A program made the position numbers and the translations under genes. The notes beneath the pieces were generated by a model that was not told the origin of the DNA, did not search any database, and saw only the letters and a program-made list of their open reading frames with translations. A stretch of DNA of 18,046 nucleotides, taken from the NCBI GenBank assembly GCA_964635325.1, contig CAZWOL010000056.1, positions 1-18,046 on the forward strand, read 5' to 3'. Shown here one piece after another: positions 7,929 through 14,904 of this stretch. The first letter of the stretch is position 1, and each line of letters begins with the position of its first letter. Source of the DNA: BOG-1112 sp964635325. Its GTDB lineage: Bacteria > Bdellovibrionota_B > Oligoflexia > Oligoflexales > Bog-1112.

Positions 7929-7961
7929 CATAAAGTGTGAAGTGATACTTTATACTTTATG
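7929..7961. promoter_or_regulatory. 33-bp imperfect palindrome over the start of the Fic gene, probable autoregulatory operator
   Basis: CATAAAGT (7929-7936) and ACTTTATG (7954-7961) are perfect inverted arms. Inside them AAGT (7940-7943) and ACTT (7947-7950) pair again, and the remaining mismatches are all G opposite T. The right half holds ACTTTAT twice in tandem (7947-7953, 7954-7960). The palindrome ends on the ATG of the Fic reading frame. A regulator bound here would block initiation. The C-terminal MerR-type helix-turn-helix of the same locus is the obvious candidate binder, which is inference. Confidence 0.55.
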
Positions 7962-8482
7962 GATCTAAAAAAATTAACCGTTAAAAAACAAGAACTTGAC
8001 ACCTATAGACCCCTTCCAAAGACCCTCGTCCAGAATCTGCAAGGTTGCTAATGAATTTACTCCTCATACAGAATGCATATCCACCCGCTATCATCTCACC
8101 GAAGGATCGATTGCGTTACATTACAAGTTTGGAAGAAGCTCAGCTAGGAGGCGAACTGACATCTTATCTGAAGCTGATCTATCGTTGTGTCAATCGCAGT
8201 CTCGATATTTATTTGAACGCTCTCTCGAATAAAATCGTAGAGGAAAAGTCGCTCGTTGAGGTGAAACTCTTGAAGATTGGCGCATTGGCCCAACGCAGCA
8301 ACGAGAGTGTGGCTACCTTACGCTACTGGACAAAGATGGGACTTCTCTCCGTCGCCACAAGCACACCTAAGGGCTACCAGCTTTTTCATCCAAGTATGCA
8401 GGAGCGCATCCACAAAATTCGTGAACTACAAAAGCAACGCTATACTTTGGAAGAAATTCTCGATCGAATCTTGTTACCTTAA
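7959..8482 (+). pseudogene. Fic family protein with C-terminal MerR-type HTH, catalytic core deleted
   Basis: Frame one from the ATG at 7959 reads MDLKKLTVKKQELDTYRPLP, KTLVQNLQ, then GC and a TAA stop. This is the usual N-terminus of stand-alone Fic proteins (…LRPLP..L..NL). A different frame then reads RLLMNLLLIQNAYPPAII, then RSLDIYLNAL. These are the residues that follow the HPFxDGNGRTG motif in Fic proteins, continuing through the Fic C-terminus. The middle, with the IEGN and HxFxDGNGR motifs, is absent: a large internal deletion that also shifts frame. Family members lose well over 100 residues in this interval. AMPylation or related transferase activity is therefore gone. Residues after SLDIYLNAL form a MerR-like helix-turn-helix. 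The junction has no repeat that I can see. Confidence 0.75.
8051..8482 (+). CDS. C-terminal Fic fragment with MerR-type DNA-binding domain (143 aa)
   Basis: This frame remains open and could be translated. Its ATG overlaps the stop of the 30-codon upstream Fic remnant (TAATG), which suits reinitiation. Residues 1-58 are the end of a Fic domain (QNAYPPAI, DRLRYITSLEEAQ, RSLDIYLNAL). After a linker, about residues 72-141 look like the MerR helix-turn-helix and wing: KLLKIGALAQRSNESVATLR, YWTKMGLLS, GYQLFHPSM, and a helix IRELQKQRYTLEEILDRI. It lacks the Fic catalytic motif. It could act as a DNA-binding protein on the palindrome just upstream, or be silent residue of a dead gene. No ribosome-binding site beyond a weak AAGG is seen. 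Confidence 0.5.
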   Translation: MNLLLIQNAYPPAIISPKDRLRYITSLEEAQLGGELTSYLKLIYRCVNRSLDIYLNALSNKIVEEKSLVEVKLLKIGALAQRSNESVATLRYWTKMGLLSVATSTPKGYQLFHPSMQERIHKIRELQKQRYTLEEILDRILLP

Positions 8483-8522
8483 ATTCAAACAGCTTGGACT
8501 CTGCTTTTGCTTTCTTGGGTCT

Positions 8523-8963
8523 TCAGACAGAAGCCCAGTGAAGATTGGCTATTTCAACAGCCTTCAAAAAATCTTGAAAAGAACATAATGCTCCAACTTT
8601 GTCACTATCTACCCATTGATAGCTGTCGTGTTCAACTGACAATTGGACGTCACCACTTTCATTTCGACAAAGATAATACAAAAGAATCATAGGTTCAGTT
8701 CCGCGAAAAGTCTGAGTAGCCCACAATGGACGCTCACTAATCGAGACAGAAAGTCCACATTCTTCTCTAACTTCACGCTCTAAAGTCTCAAGAGGATGCT
8801 CACCTAACTCAATTTTTCCTGCAACAGCTTCCCATATCCCAGGGTTTGTAGTTTTTTCAGGAGAACGATGCATGAGAAGAATTTTTTTTTCACGCATGAC
8901 GACTCCTACAACACCAGCGACATATTTCTCTAAACTAGCCAACACTTGCCCTTTCATTTTCAA
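8523..8963 (-). CDS. Nudix hydrolase
   Basis: Hydrolyses a nucleoside diphosphate linked to another moiety; the substrate is unknown. The complete 23-residue Nudix box lies at 49-71: G-x5-E-x7-REV-x-EE-x-GL (GKIELGE, then REVREECGL), with all metal-binding glutamates present. The fold is otherwise standard: an N-terminal strand AGVVGVVMREKKILLMHRS and WEAVAGKIE before the box. At 146 aa it is a single-domain enzyme of normal size, compatible with oxidised-dNTP or dinucleotide pyrophosphatases. The start shows ATG-AAA-ATG with no clear ribosome-binding site, so either ATG may be used. It follows the receiver-TPR gene by 46 bases on the same strand and may be cotranscribed. It converges on the Fic remnant with a 40-base gap. 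Confidence 0.88.
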   Translation of the reverse strand: MKMKGQVLASLEKYVAGVVGVVMREKKILLMHRSPEKTTNPGIWEAVAGKIELGEHPLETLEREVREECGLSVSISERPLWATQTFRGTEPMILLYYLCRNESGDVQLSVEHDSYQWVDSDKVGALCSFQDFLKAVEIANLHWASV

Positions 8964-9009
8964 TATTTATTTCATTTATAAGATTTTGCATTTCACTGAG
9001 TAGAAAATT

Positions 9010-10389
9010 CTATTTCTTCGGAGGAGCTTTCGTATCGGAGATCATCTCTTCCAAAGGTAGGCCTTGCGGCTCTGGTGCGGGTGAAGTTGGCACTGTTGCT
9101 TCGGGGATAGGAGCAGTGACTGGAGGAGTAGGTTCAGTAGGAGCTGATTTAAGGGTTTCTATATCACGTTTGCTTGCATTATGGGTTGTCTTCGTTGGAG
9201 GAGTGCTTGGTTTTTCTTTGGGCATAGGCTTGAGTTTTTCTTCCAACTTTACGGCACTGGCAATACGCTGCTCAAGACTGTGAATTTTCTCGAAGCTCGG
9301 ATCTAGAGCTTTTGCTTCTTGTAGGTGACGAGTTGCTGCTTTATTTTTGTTCCAACGCATGTAGGCTAGTCCAATATTGAACTGCAGACGTGCCTCTAAT
9401 TTTGTGTCACCAAGATGTGGAATTGCTGCAAGATAAAATTCAATGCCTTGCGCATACTTACGGCTGCGAATATGTGCAATCCCAATTGAGTTGAGCAAAC
9501 TCGCTAAGGATTCTTCGTGAGTATTGCGTTCATCGGCAATGTAATCAAAAATATTTTTGACGAGTTTAGCTCCAGCCTGAGCTTCAGAGCTAGACTTATC
9601 AATATCGAGTGCTTTTTTGAAGAAAGTATCAGCCTCTGCATAGTCTAGGTTATGCATAGCAGCAGTGCCGATGAGATTCAAACGTTCTAAGTTTTTTGGT
9701 GAACGTGTGTAGGCGTTTTTGAGAATTCTCTGAGCTTCGACATATTTTTTTTGTAGAATTTTTACTTTGCCTAGAAGGTGCAAAGGCAAAATAGTTTCGG
9801 GTTCTTTTTTAAGCAGCTGTATCAAAAGGTGCTCAGCCTGCTCTATATGTTTGCTATTGATGAGTATGCGTGCAGCAGCACACCCAATAGGTAGCGGATG
9901 TGGTGCCGAGTCGAGGAGCTTTTCCAATGCAACTACGGTATCATCGAAATGCCCCCCCTCCATCTTTGCAAAGATATCCGTGAGAGTATCTTTTTTTTCT
10001 TCGAGCCATAGACTTTCGGCATAGAGAGTTTCAACAGTCCGTTGAAATACCGATTTTTGCAGGGGTTTTTCGAGAACACCCGTCAGCAAGTATTCACCCA
10101 ACAATGCGAGGTCAGGCTTTTCTAAAAAGGCAGAAGAGACAATGATCGGGACATCACAGTACTTTTCACTATCTCTCAAGCGATTGAAAACAGCAGCCCC
10201 ACTAATTTCCGGCAGCTTCCAATCGAGAATGAAAAAGTCAAAGTCTTGGTGTTCAGCAGCAGCTAGCGCCTCTACGGAACTTTGGAAGCAAGTGACTTTG
10301 GGAACAGCAAAATTATAGAGCAAATGTTCTACCATAAGGCAGACGGATTGATCATCGTCAAGCACAAGGACGTTGCGCGGAACAGCCAA
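9010..10389 (-). CDS. Response-regulator receiver domain fused to TPR repeats and a Pro-rich tail
   Basis: The N-terminal CheY-like receiver (about 5-125) has the acidic cluster Asp11-Asp13, phospho-acceptor Asp56 in FFILDWKLPE, Ser85/Ser86 in IIVSSAF, and Lys108 in LEKPL. Tetratricopeptide repeats follow (about 150-390), with helical units such as AARILINSKHIEQAEHLLIQ and LHLLGKVKILQKKYVEAQRI. The last 55 residues are Pro/Thr/Glu-rich and probably disordered. There is no output DNA-binding or enzymatic domain, so it likely signals by protein contacts through the TPRs. I choose the TTG at 10389 (MAVPRNVLVLDDD) because GGAGG lies exactly seven bases upstream. A TTG at 10449 would add 20 residues without a ribosome-binding site. 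No histidine kinase gene is nearby. Length with this start is 459 aa. Confidence 0.88.
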   Translation of the reverse strand: MAVPRNVLVLDDDQSVCLMVEHLLYNFAVPKVTCFQSSVEALAAAEHQDFDFFILDWKLPEISGAAVFNRLRDSEKYCDVPIIVSSAFLEKPDLALLGEYLLTGVLEKPLQKSVFQRTVETLYAESLWLEEKKDTLTDIFAKMEGGHFDDTVVALEKLLDSAPHPLPIGCAAARILINSKHIEQAEHLLIQLLKKEPETILPLHLLGKVKILQKKYVEAQRILKNAYTRSPKNLERLNLIGTAAMHNLDYAEADTFFKKALDIDKSSSEAQAGAKLVKNIFDYIADERNTHEESLASLLNSIGIAHIRSRKYAQGIEFYLAAIPHLGDTKLEARLQFNIGLAYMRWNKNKAATRHLQEAKALDPSFEKIHSLEQRIASAVKLEEKLKPMPKEKPSTPPTKTTHNASKRDIETLKSAPTEPTPPVTAPIPEATVPTSPAPEPQGLPLEEMISDTKAPPKK

Positions 10390-10396
10390 AAAAACA

Positions 10397-10401
10397 CCTC
10401 C
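10397..10401 (-). promoter_or_regulatory. Shine-Dalgarno site that fixes a TTG start
   Basis: GGAGG (with following TG) on the minus strand, seven bases before the TTG at 10389-10387. It is the best ribosome-binding site in this stretch and is why the receiver-TPR gene is started at TTG. Confidence 0.65.
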
Positions 10402-10502
10402 AAAATTCCATGAAGATGGTATAGACTCGCTGTCTTCAAAGCCCCCCAAACTACTTGAGGTAGACTTTTTATTCTGAGGGCTTTCTATTTAGGAATCTTA
10501 TC

Positions 10503-11141
10503 ATGGAAATTATATACCAAAATCTTACTAAATATGATCATATCATTTTCGACTGGAATGGAACACTGCTCTCGGACGTAGACTTGGTTCTGGATATTTT
10601 GAATGAAAATTCGCAAATTCACCAAGCCTCAACAATGACCTATGACGACTATCGCAATCGGTTTTCGTTCCCAATACGAGACTTCTACTCAACACTCGGT
10701 ATTGATGAAGATCGTTTTGACGTCTATCAGGCAAAGTACCACGAACTCTACGACTCTAAGTACAAGCACACCCAACTCTATGCAGGCACAATGGAGCTCA
10801 TTCAATCTCTGCATGGTGAAGGAAAAACTCTTTCTATCTTGTCCGCTGCTGAGCAGGGTCACTTACACGAAGCTGTCGAACACTTTGGCATCAAGCCGTA
10901 CTTGCATCATGTTTACGGGGTATCCAACAAATTTGCTAAAGACAAGCAGCATCGAGGTGCAGAGCTGATGAAAGCAGTAGGCATGGATCCCGCAAAGACG
11001 GTTCTTGTGGGAGATACTTTGTACGATGCTGAAGTCGCTAAGTTTCTCAACATCGACATACTTCTTGTGGCGGATGGACACCAATCCTACGAACGTCTGC
11101 TCGCTTCAGGTCATCCAACCATTCCGTCGCGCTTTGCTTAG
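10503..11141 (+). CDS. HAD-family hydrolase, phosphoglycolate-phosphatase-like
   Basis: Phosphatase of the haloacid dehalogenase superfamily with an alpha-helical cap of the phosphoglycolate phosphatase type. Motif I is FDWNGTLLSD with nucleophile Asp16; the usual second Asp (general acid/base, position 18) is Asn. This DWNGT form is common in one HAD branch. Motif II is the Ser in LSILSAAEQ, motif III the Lys in NKFAKDKQHRG, and motif IV GDTLYDAE. Length (212 aa) is normal. AGGA stands nine bases before the ATG. The gene is divergent from the receiver-TPR gene, and its stop overlaps the stop of the convergent lipoprotein gene by four bases. The physiological substrate cannot be read from sequence. 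Confidence 0.88.
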   Translation: MEIIYQNLTKYDHIIFDWNGTLLSDVDLVLDILNENSQIHQASTMTYDDYRNRFSFPIRDFYSTLGIDEDRFDVYQAKYHELYDSKYKHTQLYAGTMELIQSLHGEGKTLSILSAAEQGHLHEAVEHFGIKPYLHHVYGVSNKFAKDKQHRGAELMKAVGMDPAKTVLVGDTLYDAEVAKFLNIDILLVADGHQSYERLLASGHPTIPSRFA

Positions 11142-12625
11142 TTACAATGTTCGCCTTGCGCTGAGCAGGTTTGCGTATTCACAACGTCCGCTACCAAATC
11201 GAAAAATTCGTACAAATCGCTAAGAAAAATTTTGAAGCCCTTCTCGTAATTTTGCTCGTTGAATTGCTCTTGTATGTCGTCCGCTAACCATTTGCGCTTG
11301 AACCAATAATTGAGAAGATCTTGCGTTTGCATGTATTCAACTCCCGACTGCTTTTTTATAATTTTGAAATAGACATCACTGGAATTCTTCGTCTCAAAAA
11401 GATACTGACGATTCCATTGGTGCGGATCGTAAATGTTTCTTTCATGAGTCCAATCAAAGAGGAACATGCCGAACATCTTTCGTTTGCGAGGATTATCGTG
11501 AATGGCTTCAATGCGTTTGAGAATACTGTGCATGAGAGGTTTTGAAATTTTTTTATAAAAGCTGTATGCCTCGGAAGCATGCCCAAAATCATGCATAAAG
11601 AAAGAATCGGGAGTCATAAAGCTACCATCAACGGGCATCACATTGGCACTAAATCCTAGCGGAAAATAATCATAGACAAAGTAGGCACGAGCGTATTCTT
11701 CAGTAGAGAATTTTTGTGAGCTAATCAGTGGGATGCTCAAATTTTTGCGAGCATCGCTTGCTAAAAGCTCTCCTAGTCTGTCTAAAAGACGGTCTATCGT
11801 ACCTATATTTTCTTTAAAACCCTCGTCTCGCTGAGCACTATAAGAAGACATAGCCTCTCGGGTATAAAGTTCTGTCGCAAACGCATGAGGTTTGGTTTTA
11901 TTTTCACCATTTAATTTTGCTTTTATCGCATTATAACGCCAATCTAGAAAAGTACTTAAGTGATAGCCGAGATAGAGATAAGCAGGATAGCTAAAGTGTC
12001 CATGAGACATCGTATCATTCACTTGATTTTTGAGCTTAGCAAATTCTTGCATCAGCTCGTCGTCTTTTGGAGAGTCACTATTTAGAGCACCTTCTGTGTA
12101 GCTCAAGAGCTCTTGAACATGACTCGCAAATTCATCACCTTGGATAGATCCAAAGGTTTTATCATGGTAAGACTCAATAATAGGTTGCCGCAAACGCTTA
12201 TAGACGTCGTGATCCAACGTTTTCAGTGCAGGCTGATACTCACGTAAGTTAAAAACAACCTTAACGATATTGTGATAGGACGGCAGATTATTTTTGACCT
12301 CGATCTTGTAGCCCACATTTGCCAAGTCCTCTTGCATCCCGCTTTTTTCCTCAGCAATCATCCTTAGGGATGGCTCGACTTGAGGTTTGAGACGCTGCCA
12401 ATCTTCGTTCAAATTTTCTTCGAAATGCTTGTGCGCAGGACTGCTCGTCGTTTGTGTGCTGACTTTGGCGCCAGGTACTGAAGGCTTCTCGGTGTCCGGT
12501 GCTAGAAGCTTCTCAACGTCAGACGCCGAAGGAATGCTATCCGCCTTTTTGGCCCCCTTTCCCGAACACGAGACGAGGGCTAGAATCAATGAAATATGGA
12601 ATAGGGCATGTGACCGCAAGAGCAT
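11138..12625 (-). CDS. Putative lipoprotein of unknown function (495 aa)
   Basis: Begins MLLRSHALFHISLILALVSC, a lipoprotein signal peptide with lipobox LVSC, so it should be lipid-anchored in the envelope. A low-complexity Lys/Ser/Pro/Thr linker (about 20-60) precedes a large, mostly helical domain. That domain contains the His/Asp cluster FFMHDFGHASEAYSF and later FLFDWTHERN, which might bind metal, but I recognise no family. I start at the ATG 12625, with AAAGGA nine bases upstream; a TTG at 12646 would put seven residues in front of the signal peptide. The 4-base overlap with the convergent HAD gene means stops TAA and TAG interlock at TTAG. It is divergent from hmgA, so the 133-base gap carries promoters for both. 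Confidence 0.85.
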   Translation of the reverse strand: MLLRSHALFHISLILALVSCSGKGAKKADSIPSASDVEKLLAPDTEKPSVPGAKVSTQTTSSPAHKHFEENLNEDWQRLKPQVEPSLRMIAEEKSGMQEDLANVGYKIEVKNNLPSYHNIVKVVFNLREYQPALKTLDHDVYKRLRQPIIESYHDKTFGSIQGDEFASHVQELLSYTEGALNSDSPKDDELMQEFAKLKNQVNDTMSHGHFSYPAYLYLGYHLSTFLDWRYNAIKAKLNGENKTKPHAFATELYTREAMSSYSAQRDEGFKENIGTIDRLLDRLGELLASDARKNLSIPLISSQKFSTEEYARAYFVYDYFPLGFSANVMPVDGSFMTPDSFFMHDFGHASEAYSFYKKISKPLMHSILKRIEAIHDNPRKRKMFGMFLFDWTHERNIYDPHQWNRQYLFETKNSSDVYFKIIKKQSGVEYMQTQDLLNYWFKRKWLADDIQEQFNEQNYEKGFKIFLSDLYEFFDLVADVVNTQTCSAQGEHCN

Positions 12626-12699
12626 AAATTTCTGTCCTTTCACCAATTGGTTTTGAATAAGTATAGCATCCTTGAAGGCATCATTTGCTTTTTGGATGA

Positions 12700-12728
12700 T
12701 TGCCCCTTCGTCGTGATGAGGCTAGAAT
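12700..12728 (+). promoter_or_regulatory. hmgA: Probable sigma70-type promoter of hmgA-hpd
   Basis: TTGCCC (12700-12705, four of six) and TAGAAT (12723-12728, five of six) are separated by exactly 17 bases. Transcription would start near 12735, about 24 bases before the hmgA ATG and inside the palindrome that follows. Confidence 0.5.
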
Positions 12729-12747
12729 CTTTGCAAGACTTGCAAAG
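12729..12747. promoter_or_regulatory. 19-bp perfect palindrome at the hmgA start region, probable operator
   Basis: CTTTGCAAGACTTGCAAAG: nine-base arms around a single A, perfect. It follows the -10 hexamer directly, spans the predicted transcription start, and its right end runs into the AAGGAG ribosome-binding site (12745-12750). A bound repressor would block transcription. A hairpin in RNA (eight pairs, loop GAC) would sequester the ribosome-binding site, but only if transcription started further upstream. The regulator is unknown; no candidate gene is adjacent. Confidence 0.6.
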
Positions 12748-12758
12748 GAGTATTATCT

Positions 12759-13868
12759 ATGATCCCTCATGTCAAAGGGAAGGTTGCTCATCAGGCGCAC
12801 GTTGGTATTCCTGAAGGCCTCTACGAAGAGGAATATGCTCGCAACGGCTTCTTCGGAGCCTATGCTCATTTCTACCGCACGCAACCTCTGGTTGCCTGGT
12901 CCCGAATCGAAGGTGACCTGCGCCCTCGAGCTTTTGAGCTTCTCAAAACCCCAATTCGTTCTTCTGACTACTTAGACAATCGAGTTCTCTATCTTTACAA
13001 CAATGACATGCATCTCTACTTTGCAAATGTTGAAAAAGCGATGGAGTCTTTTTTTCGCAATGCAGATGGAGATGAGTTGCTCTTCGTTCACAAAGGCGAA
13101 GGACGTCTTTATACCGACTTTGGGCCCTTTGATTATAGAGCCGGGGACTACCTTGTCATTCCACGAGGGACCATCTACCAAATACACCCCGATCATCACA
13201 CCCAGTTACTGATCATCGAATCTGCAAGTGAGATTCGTCTACCTGACAAGGGCTTGCTTGGACACCATGCTTTCTTTGATCCGGCAGTGATGAAGATTCC
13301 GGAGCCTACACCCTATCCCAATTCGAGCAAGAAAGAATACGAACTCGTAATCAAGCGTCAGGGCAAATTGAATAAGGTCTACTATCCTTTCTGTCCAATC
13401 AATGCTGTCGGATGGAAGGGCACTCTCTGTGCATGGCAAATCAACGTAGCAGACATACGTCCGGTGACAAGCGAACGCTTTCACCTACCTCCATCGGCAC
13501 ATACTACTTTTGTCGCAAATAACTTCATCGTTGTCTCCTTTCTTCCTCGTCCTTTAGAGACTGGAGATGTAGATGCCATGAAGGTGCCTTTCTTCCATTC
13601 CAATATCGATTTTGACGAGGTGATCTTTTATCACTCCGGAGATTTTTTCTCTCGCTCCGGCATAACCGAAGGCATGATCACACTGCATCCACAAGGCATA
13701 CATCACGGACCGCACAAGACTGCTGTAGAACGCAGTAAAGACGCAAAGCGTACAGATGAAGTTGCAGTGATGATCGATACACGTAATCCTCTCTTTATTG
13801 CAGAAGGTGCTGAAAAAACTGAAAACCCTACGTACTGGAAAAGCTGGAGGAACTACAATGCACAATAA
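12759..13868 (+). CDS. hmgA: Homogentisate 1,2-dioxygenase
   Basis: Fe(II) enzyme that opens the ring of homogentisate to 4-maleylacetoacetate in tyrosine/phenylalanine catabolism. It has the bicupin layout: an N-terminal cupin with GDELLFVHKGEG, RAGDYLVIPRGT, and a C-terminal cupin carrying the likely iron ligands His280 (PFFHSNID), an acidic residue at 286/287 (DEVIFYHSGDF), and a His at 315/316 (QGIHHGPH). At 369 aa it belongs to the short bacterial form; Pseudomonas and human enzymes have about 430-445 residues. AAGGAG lies eight bases before the ATG. Its last 11 bases overlap the start of hpd, and the two encode consecutive pathway steps, which strengthens the call. Expression is probably controlled at the 19-bp palindrome upstream. 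Confidence 0.92.
   Translation: MIPHVKGKVAHQAHVGIPEGLYEEEYARNGFFGAYAHFYRTQPLVAWSRIEGDLRPRAFELLKTPIRSSDYLDNRVLYLYNNDMHLYFANVEKAMESFFRNADGDELLFVHKGEGRLYTDFGPFDYRAGDYLVIPRGTIYQIHPDHHTQLLIIESASEIRLPDKGLLGHHAFFDPAVMKIPEPTPYPNSSKKEYELVIKRQGKLNKVYYPFCPINAVGWKGTLCAWQINVADIRPVTSERFHLPPSAHTTFVANNFIVVSFLPRPLETGDVDAMKVPFFHSNIDFDEVIFYHSGDFFSRSGITEGMITLHPQGIHHGPHKTAVERSKDAKRTDEVAVMIDTRNPLFIAEGAEKTENPTYWKSWRNYNAQ
13846..13850 (+). promoter_or_regulatory. hpd: Shine-Dalgarno site of hpd inside the end of hmgA
   Basis: GGAGG lies seven bases before the ATG at 13858, within the hmgA coding end. It decides the hpd start and points to translational coupling of the two genes. Confidence 0.75.
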
Positions 13869-14895
13869 TCCACTCGGTCTCGATGGTATTGAATTTGTCG
13901 AATTTAGCTCACCGCGTCCTGACGAACTTGCTAAACTCTTTTCTGCATTTGGATTTTCATCGACACTCGAACACGTGTCCAATCAGGTATCTTTATACCA
14001 TCAGGGTGATATTCACTTTCTGCTCAACCGCAAGCCAGGTTCTTTTGCAGAAGAATTCTATCGCAAGCACGGGCCCTGTGTTCCAGCGATGGGTTGGCGA
14101 GTAGCGAATGCTAAAGAAGCTCTCAAGCTTGCGGTCGAACGTGGTGCCAAAGCGGCAAGCAAAGTCGACTACCAACGGGATGGCAAGGACCTTCCTGCTA
14201 TCATGGGCATTGGGGATAGTCTGATTTACTTTATTGATGACTACAACACTCCACTCTATGAACGTATGGGTTTTACAAAGTCGGCAAAACCGGTCAAAAG
14301 CGCTGACAAGGAATTTATCCTCATTGACCACCTCACCAACAACGTCAAAAAAGGTGAGATGGCTGGGCTGACTAAATTCTACAAGGAGGTGTTTGGTTTT
14401 ACTGAAATTCGCTACTTCGACATCCGTGGAATCAAAACAGGTCTCACATCCTTTGCCTTGCGTTCTCCTTGCGGCAAGTTTGCAATCCCGATCAACGAGG
14501 GGACTGAGGCCAAATCACAGATCAACGAGTACTTAGATGAGTACAAGGGCCCCGGTGTTCAGCATATCGCATTGCTGTCGAAGAATTTATTGCGATCGTT
14601 GAGTTTGCTGCAAAATTCACACATCGAAACTCTTGATATCGATGAAGATTACTACGACGAAGTGTTCAAACGTGTGCCCAACGTGAGCGAAGATCATGAG
14701 GACATACGCAAACGCAATGTCTTGGTGGACGGAGATGAAGAAGGCTACCTGCTACAGATCTTTACGAAGAACATCATCGGTCCGATCTTTTTTGAGATGA
14801 TCCAACGCAAAAACCACGATGCGTTTGGCGAAGGTAATTTTGGAGCCTTGTTCAGAGCCATTGAGCGGGACCAAGAAAAACGTGGTTTTCTCTAG
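13858..14895 (+). CDS. hpd: 4-hydroxyphenylpyruvate dioxygenase
   Basis: Converts 4-hydroxyphenylpyruvate and O2 to homogentisate and CO2, feeding HmgA. It is built of two vicinal-oxygen-chelate halves. The catalytic C-terminal half carries the iron triad His158 (ILIDHLTNNV), His236 (GPGVQHIALLS) and Glu313 (GPIFFEMIQR). Other hallmarks are AGLTKFYKEVFGFTEIRYFD and the C-terminal gating-helix region FGEGNFGALFRAIERDQ. Length is 345 aa, typical of bacterial HPPD (about 350). The ATG at 13858 has an ideal GGAGG; an in-frame ATG at 13798 lies within hmgA and would add 20 residues that do not fit the family. The stop interlocks with that of the convergent Sel1-repeat gene at CTAG. Confidence 0.95.
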   Translation: MHNNPLGLDGIEFVEFSSPRPDELAKLFSAFGFSSTLEHVSNQVSLYHQGDIHFLLNRKPGSFAEEFYRKHGPCVPAMGWRVANAKEALKLAVERGAKAASKVDYQRDGKDLPAIMGIGDSLIYFIDDYNTPLYERMGFTKSAKPVKSADKEFILIDHLTNNVKKGEMAGLTKFYKEVFGFTEIRYFDIRGIKTGLTSFALRSPCGKFAIPINEGTEAKSQINEYLDEYKGPGVQHIALLSKNLLRSLSLLQNSHIETLDIDEDYYDEVFKRVPNVSEDHEDIRKRNVLVDGDEEGYLLQIFTKNIIGPIFFEMIQRKNHDAFGEGNFGALFRAIERDQEKRGFL

Positions 14896-14904
14896 GTTTT
14901 TTTT
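14874..14904 (+). terminator. Weak terminator-like hairpin at the hpd end
   Basis: AGAAAAAC (14874-14881) and GTTTTCT (14885-14891) can pair with one bulged A and a GTG loop. An eight-T run follows at 14897-14904, five bases after the stem. The stem is AT-rich and lies inside the coding end, so termination is possible but unproven. Confidence 0.3.

Noticed and set aside
7915..7930. TGGGC/GCCCA hairpin after the channel gene as a terminator
   Set aside because: The stem has only five pairs and no T-run follows on either strand; it also runs into the Fic palindrome.
7996..8232. Open frame of 78 codons overlapping the Fic remnant
   Set aside because: It runs in the wrong frame through the Fic C-terminal coding region; the overlapping frame carries all recognisable Fic and MerR residues.
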